From Gymnorhina tibicen (taxonomy: Eukaryota > Chordata > Aves > Passeriformes > Artamidae): DNA of 64,000 bases. Position 1 is the stretch's first letter. The number at the start of each line of letters is the position of its first letter. A program made the position numbers and the translations under genes. Of the stretch, positions 58,998 through 64,000 are shown piece after piece. A model generated the notes under the pieces. That model worked only from the letters and a program-made list of their open reading frames with translations, was not told where the DNA came from and made no database searches. The stretch is taken from assembly GCA_013399875.1 (NCBI GenBank), contig VXAZ01009496.1, forward strand, positions 1,218,465 through 1,282,464, given 5' to 3'.

Positions 58998-61900
58998 TAA
59001 CAGCCCCACTGCTAAACTAAAGCTTTTAATGGTCCCACAAGACCTGCAGACTGTCTGGTCCAACCACTAACGGCTAAGAGCCAAGCCTTGAACATGCAGA
59101 TCTTGGATCTGTGGCACACCAGGCTACATCAACCCTGACGAGGTCATCTGGATCACATGAATGCTTCAAGTCAAACAACTGAAAAAAATTTTATTTTTTC
59201 TTTCTTTTTTTTCCTTTTTTTGTTCTTCATGTGAATCCTCAGTGGAAGAAATCCACCGAACAAGCATGTTGATTTTGGCAAAGGCACACACAGTCACTCT
59301 GTTCTAAAGATGAGCTGACACGTGCAGATTCACAGATTAGCCATTTCTAAAGGTTAATTAAATATTGCCATTGTTTTCCAAGCTATTAATGTATGTTATT
59401 CTATTTTTCTCTGTTAAAGAACATCTGGGTTTTGGAGTTAAAAAATATGCAACCCTTCGTCCCCCTTCAAAAAAGGTCTTAAAAAACACACACAGAGTGT
59501 CTCCTTTAAAAATATGGCATGACCGTCTTCAGAGTCACATTACAAAGCAGAGAAAAAAAATCTTTGAAAAAATATTAGGAAAAATGTTCTTCCATAGATC
59601 AAAACATTTGATGTGCATTCTCGTCTGCCGAGCGTGTCTCAGAACCAGCTCACACAGTAAATGAGCTGTAGAAGAGGCTCCTGGTATTAGTCAGCCCTTC
59701 ATTATTTGCTGAAGTTACTCAAAGTGATTATATTCAGATATGTTCCTGCTCCATCCTTTGGTGCCAGGATGTATGACGGCCACTTTTGTTAACAGTGCTG
59801 GCACTGCTGGGTAAATTAAGTGGATTTGCACAGCTTTCCTTATCCCTGTCCTGTGTCCCTCCTCAGCAGTTTGGACTCAGTTTGTGAACAGACTTGAGGT
59901 GAAAGAAAGAATGAGTAGAATTAAGAGAATGGAAGTATACAAACACTGATTTGGTAGTTTTCTTGGCAGGGATGTAAATGACTATGAAAGACTCAAGTCA
60001 GTCCTACCCTAGTGAACAAACTTGGCAGCAAAAGCAAAGGAAAGCTAAGCTTTGCTTGCAGTGTTACTCTGCTGTTCCTGTGATACCTGAGACAAACCAG
60101 CTCCATTCCTTGCACCACAACTCCTTCATTACCTCTCCATGCCTCCACATCTCCAAGTGCTGGGCAGTCTGAAAAACCAACATGATAACATTTGTCTCCT
60201 CCTTGCACAGATAATAATAACTGCTTAAGGTGCACATAAAAAAGGGAATTCAATACAGCATCTTCTGTGCCTCCATTTACCTCTCTGTCAAGCAGTGACA
60301 GTCACATGCAGGTAATCCACGGCTGTGTCAGAAAGTTCAAGCTATTAATGCAAGAAAGTGCTTGAGAATTCTTCGTTGCAAAGAACACAGAAACATAAAA
60401 TATTGTTCTAAGAATGAGAATATGATTTTTCATATTCTGTGGCTATTTCTCATCAACCAGACTTTGAGCTTCAATTTATGCTATCTGTACTAATCAAAGT
60501 CCCTTGCAAATCCTAAAGAGATTAACCCTTGCTGTTCCTGATTCTGGCCCCAACTGTGTTTAGGTCCCAGTCACCACCTAGGGTATAATCTTGCCAATTT
60601 ATGAATGAACTAAACCTGCTGATGATACAAGTCAAAGACTAGTGATGGTCTAACTCACATTCTTCTTCATGACCTTATCATCTTAGCAGCCAAGCTGTAG
60701 TAGTATCTGATCCCCTTCTTACCTCCTTTCTAGGATGTCAAACTCTGGTGGATCACTTCCCCTCTTTGCCTGGCCACACTAGCAAGAGATGAAGGGAACT
60801 CTGCACTGTCTCCTGCATCCCTCTATAAGGCATCAAGGGCCAGAATAGCAAGGGCATGGAACTCATGGTGGGAGGTAAGCCTGGCTTGGAGCAAGACCAA
60901 CCAGCATTTGCACGGTGCCTACCATATCCTGTGCTGCCATGGACTCAGCTACCTGTACTCTACACCACCACGTGCAGTCCATTTCCCTACTGTCCAGTGC
61001 TATTACATTCAGCCCTTTCTGATCCTGCTGGGATCACAACAGTCAGATGAAATAACTCTGTTTTTTATTTCTGTCATGTTCTTCTTGGAAGGATTGACAA
61101 TTCCTCCTAACAAGCATTTCACTAGTCGACAAAAAGTTATCAATATTGCTGTGCCTCTTTGGACCTGCAAGTTAGCAAACAATAAATATTAATTACACTT
61201 AAATGCTAGAAATTTGCAATGAATGGGGCCACATTAGTCAGTTGTGAATTGGTCCTGACTCCTGCCTCTGCTTTGGCTGGAGATGCAGCTGCAGGAATAC
61301 ATAAATTAGTTTTTTATTTGTTTGTGCCAGTACAATCAGTTGTAGTTGTTTCTTAAGAGCATTTCCAGTATTACTGGGCTTACTGGCATTCATCCTATTA
61401 GCATCTCCGATGCAGGTGCCATCTGGAAAGTTTTATTTTAAAGGACTTTTAGTATTGTACTTAGGTTAATAAGAAAGCGTTATTTTTAAATATCGCGGCA
61501 GTTTTCTGGAGTGCAGCTCAGTCTCATGACATCTGCTCAGTGGATACTTGTTACCTTTGGGTTTACTGAAAGAAACCCTCTGAATAACCTTTTTGTTAGC
61601 AATCTGCTTTATAGGCCCTGCAATGGAATAGCACTGGAGTGCAAATGGAGTTTCTACAGAGGGGATTTTCTATGCTGTAACAAGCTCTTTGGTATTGCAG
61701 CACTTATGTGTCATCACATTCAATAAAATCACCCAGACCTCCTCCACACTTCCTTCTCTGTGAGATTCTGCCATCTTTATTTAAGAACTGGAGCTCAGTT
61801 GACAGCCCAGCCCAGCTCCGTGGATGCCATGTGGTTCTCCCTCTAGAAATGGGGGTCTGGGGAAGATTTCACTGCTGCGGCACAGGCAGATCTATCATGT

Positions 61901-62467
61901 ACTGTTTTAAACACTGCAAAGAGGCCAAACTTAAGTGACTGCTCCTACCGTTTGGGAGCATTGACAAATTACACCAAATGAGAAATGGCTCATTCGCAAT
62001 AAATGAAAAGAATCACCCACTCCATTTCCAAATTTCACCCATTCCAATATTTAGCATTCAACGGGAAAATGATTCAATGGAAATCCTGTTGGTGAACAAA
62101 AGGGTTTCATTTATACTGAGCAAAGTGGGTCCCATTGCCAGAAAAAACCCTCATACCCATCATGAAATTCACCTTTATTAGTAGCTGACAGAGCATGGCT
62201 GGCAACCCAAACTAGCTATTCAGCAACTCCCATTAATGAAACCCGAGCAGAAACTGTTTTTACAAAAGCATCAGCTGAAGCTTGGGCTCCTGTTTGGTGA
62301 CATCATTCTCAATATACTGAGCCAAATTTTGCAGAGTAAAGAGCAAAAAAGTTGCAAATATAAACGAAAGTGAAGGAATTGAAATGGTCTTTTCCTATGA
62401 AACAGCGGTGTTAAGAAGCAAGTGTCACTCTGAGGACTTAGTCAGGGCCGAAACCTCTGACTGGGTT
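58998..62467. other. 3.5 kb with no recognisable gene
   Basis: A T-rich run lies at 59186-59222. No exon, SINE or LINE recognised. Confidence 0.5.
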
Positions 62468-62515
62468 GATTCTGGTGTGGCTCCACAGAAATCAAGGCAG
62501 CAAAAGTGCAGAGGC
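62468..62515. repeat. Possible ancient short repeat fragment
   Basis: TCTGGTGTGGCTCCACAGAA followed by ATCAAGGCAGCAAAAG resembles an old amniote motif of the form CTGGTGTAGCTCCACTGAAGTCAATGG. Short and diverged. Confidence 0.35.
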
Positions 62516-63150
62516 TAATTGATTCACAATTCTTAAGTGTTTTTTTACAACTCAGTGTAATTTCTGTTCTGGCATAAGGCCTGGATCATTTTAAATATGG
62601 TTGAGTAAAAATGAAGAAATAATATTCTCAGAAGCTGTTTCAGGTCTTCTGTAAGCACTAGGAAAATGTAGTCATTCTAATGAATGAAATGGAAACTCCA
62701 GATTTGTGAGTGTTCCTAGCATACAGAGTGCAGAAATCAGACACAATCTTAGGAGGCTTCTAAAAGTGCACCATTTATACTAAAATAGCAAATAATACAG
62801 GAGTTGTCAAAATATTGGACAGAGCACCAAAATAACCAGGTTCTCCTTCAGCTTCAGTCAAGGAACACAGACTGAAGTCAGAAAAGTTGTGTTTGGGAGT
62901 AGCAATTGATAGTTTTCTGGCCAAACCTTGGATTTAGGTTCATTTCTAAAGAAGGCAAAGTTGAGTTAGTCTTGGAAGAAAGAATGTCACCAGTCAGCTG
63001 TCATTCTTTTATAGGGGTCTTTTCTTCTGGTGTCATACCCGAGTTTATGAATAGTTTACAAGATAAAAGTTTACAGACAAAGTCTAGAAGAGAGGGTTGA
63101 GATCAGCTTTGTGGTTTAGTTGATAGCTGCTAGAAAGATGGATTTCAAAG
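62516..63150. other. Intergenic DNA
   Basis: Nothing recognised apart from a TGTGGTTT (RUNX-like) octamer near 63109, upstream of the CRE-like pair. Confidence 0.4.
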
Positions 63151-63174
63151 TGACGTAACAAACAAGTGACGTAA
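63151..63174 (+). promoter_or_regulatory. Tandem CRE/ATF-like sites
   Basis: TGACGTAA occurs at 63151-63158 and 63167-63174 in the same orientation, within AAGTGACGTAA in both cases. The 16-base spacing is about one and a half helical turns. CpG-containing sites that persist in otherwise CpG-poor DNA are suggestive of function, but the binding factor is inference. Confidence 0.4.
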
Positions 63175-64000
63175 GAAATATTCCAGGAGATATTTTAGAA
63201 GTCTTGGGAAAATCTGGATGCAAAGCCAAAATGTTATCTCCAGCCACTGGGCAAGAGCACTCAGAAGAGACCAAGAGTAATTTAAAAAGCAGGTGGAATA
63301 TGCAAATCAGTTCAAACCAAGATGAACAAAGGCAGATTGTTTTAAATAGAGAGAAATACCTTTGGTAGCAAGGTCATACCAGTCAATTTTGTACTGCCTA
63401 TAAACAAAACTTTCTCCATTTGGACAAATATATTTCCTCCCATGTTTTTCCACACTGTGTCAGGATCCCTACAGATGTAAGGATCTGTGTCTCCAAGTGC
63501 TACTTAGCCAAGCAACAGCAGTGTTGTCAGGTGCAGTGACTCTAGATCTGCACCGAGTATCTGGCTGCAGGACTGGGAGAACAGGTCCTGGCAGTCCAGG
63601 AGCTGGATCAGAGGCTGATGACCATCTGTACTAAGTCTGTCAGCCAAAACTATCTTGGCCAGTACAGAGCTGGAGAATGATCATGTCTTTGTCTCTTTTT
63701 GATCTTTCAGATTACCTTGGGAATCAGGGGAGCTACTGGAAAGGCACAATACAGGGCTCAGAAGGAGAAAAACAATCCAATAAAAACCTTGGACCTGAGC
63801 CTCCTTGGAGCAGAAGATCTTATTCTTGGAAGCAAGAAAATCTGCTCTGGAGCCTTCCCACTGTTGCCTCAATATATAAAAGTTTGTCTTTACTACTTAT
63901 GGATTGCCCCTCCATGAGGATTTTGCATTTTTTTCAGGCTCTTGGAGATGAAGGACCATTTGGATTCTCCCAGTAGATGTCATCCAGGTCTGATTGTGAA
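63175..64000. other. Intergenic DNA to the window edge
   Basis: The 99-codon plus-strand frame at 63677-63976 and its overlapping partners have no recognisable domain. No repeat seen. Confidence 0.45.

Noticed and set aside
1..64000. tRNA, rRNA or microRNA genes
   Set aside because: No cloverleaf with A and B boxes, no rRNA core and no long perfect hairpin could be recognised by eye. A covariance-model search would be needed to exclude small ones.

Overview
This window looks like avian nuclear DNA. Several repeats are ones I recognise as typical of birds: CR1 LINE 3' ends with the ATTCTRTGA-type tail, and long terminal repeats of the bird ERVL type (TGTATYGGGT... to ...AACCCACCACA). Older amniote fossils lie beneath these: MIR-like SINEs, decayed CR1/L3-like LINEs and short palindromic elements. 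I found no exon that I can identify, no tRNA or rRNA gene, no CRISPR array and nothing bacterial. The long open frames come from repeats or are chance frames. The window reads as an intergenic gene desert, or a very long intron. All family assignments are by eye from memory; no alignment or database search was run.

Layout. 0.2-1.6 kb: an old CR1 copy (minus strand) split by a younger CR1 (plus strand). 2.2-2.8 kb: part of a long ERVL-type LTR (minus). 7.1-8.9 kb: an internally deleted ERVL-type provirus (minus) with one full LTR, one truncated LTR, a decayed lysine-tRNA primer site and two leader/gag remnants. 14.4-15.1 kb: a CR1 3' end (minus) abutting an ATAGAT hexamer array. 24.9-25.3 kb: a decayed Ty3/gypsy-like reverse transcriptase (minus), unusual for a bird. 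32-34 kb: an old CR1 (minus) and a MIR-like SINE (plus). 34.16-34.78 kb: about 103 perfect copies of TTTAGA. 36.0-36.6 kb: an old LINE reverse transcriptase (minus). 42.5-42.6 kb: a CCCT array able to form a G-quadruplex. 45.5-46.1 kb: a G-quadruplex motif and an old CR1 3' end. 48.6-48.7 kb: a dense homeodomain-type AT block. 51-54.3 kb: three CR1 3' ends. 54.7-55.6 kb: the window's only CpG island, flanked by TA/TG repeats, a two-unit telomere-like motif, and a duplicated poly-A stretch with an ambiguous base. 56.5-56.6 kb: a palindromic ancient element. 58.9-59.0 kb: a GA array. 63.15 kb: a pair of CRE-like TGACGTAA sites.

No genes here can be said to act together. The strongest functional candidate is the CpG island at 54.84-55.35 kb, a possible promoter or first exon of a gene or long noncoding RNA. 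The most unexpected fossil is the Ty3/gypsy-like reverse transcriptase. The most striking structure is the perfect hexamer array.
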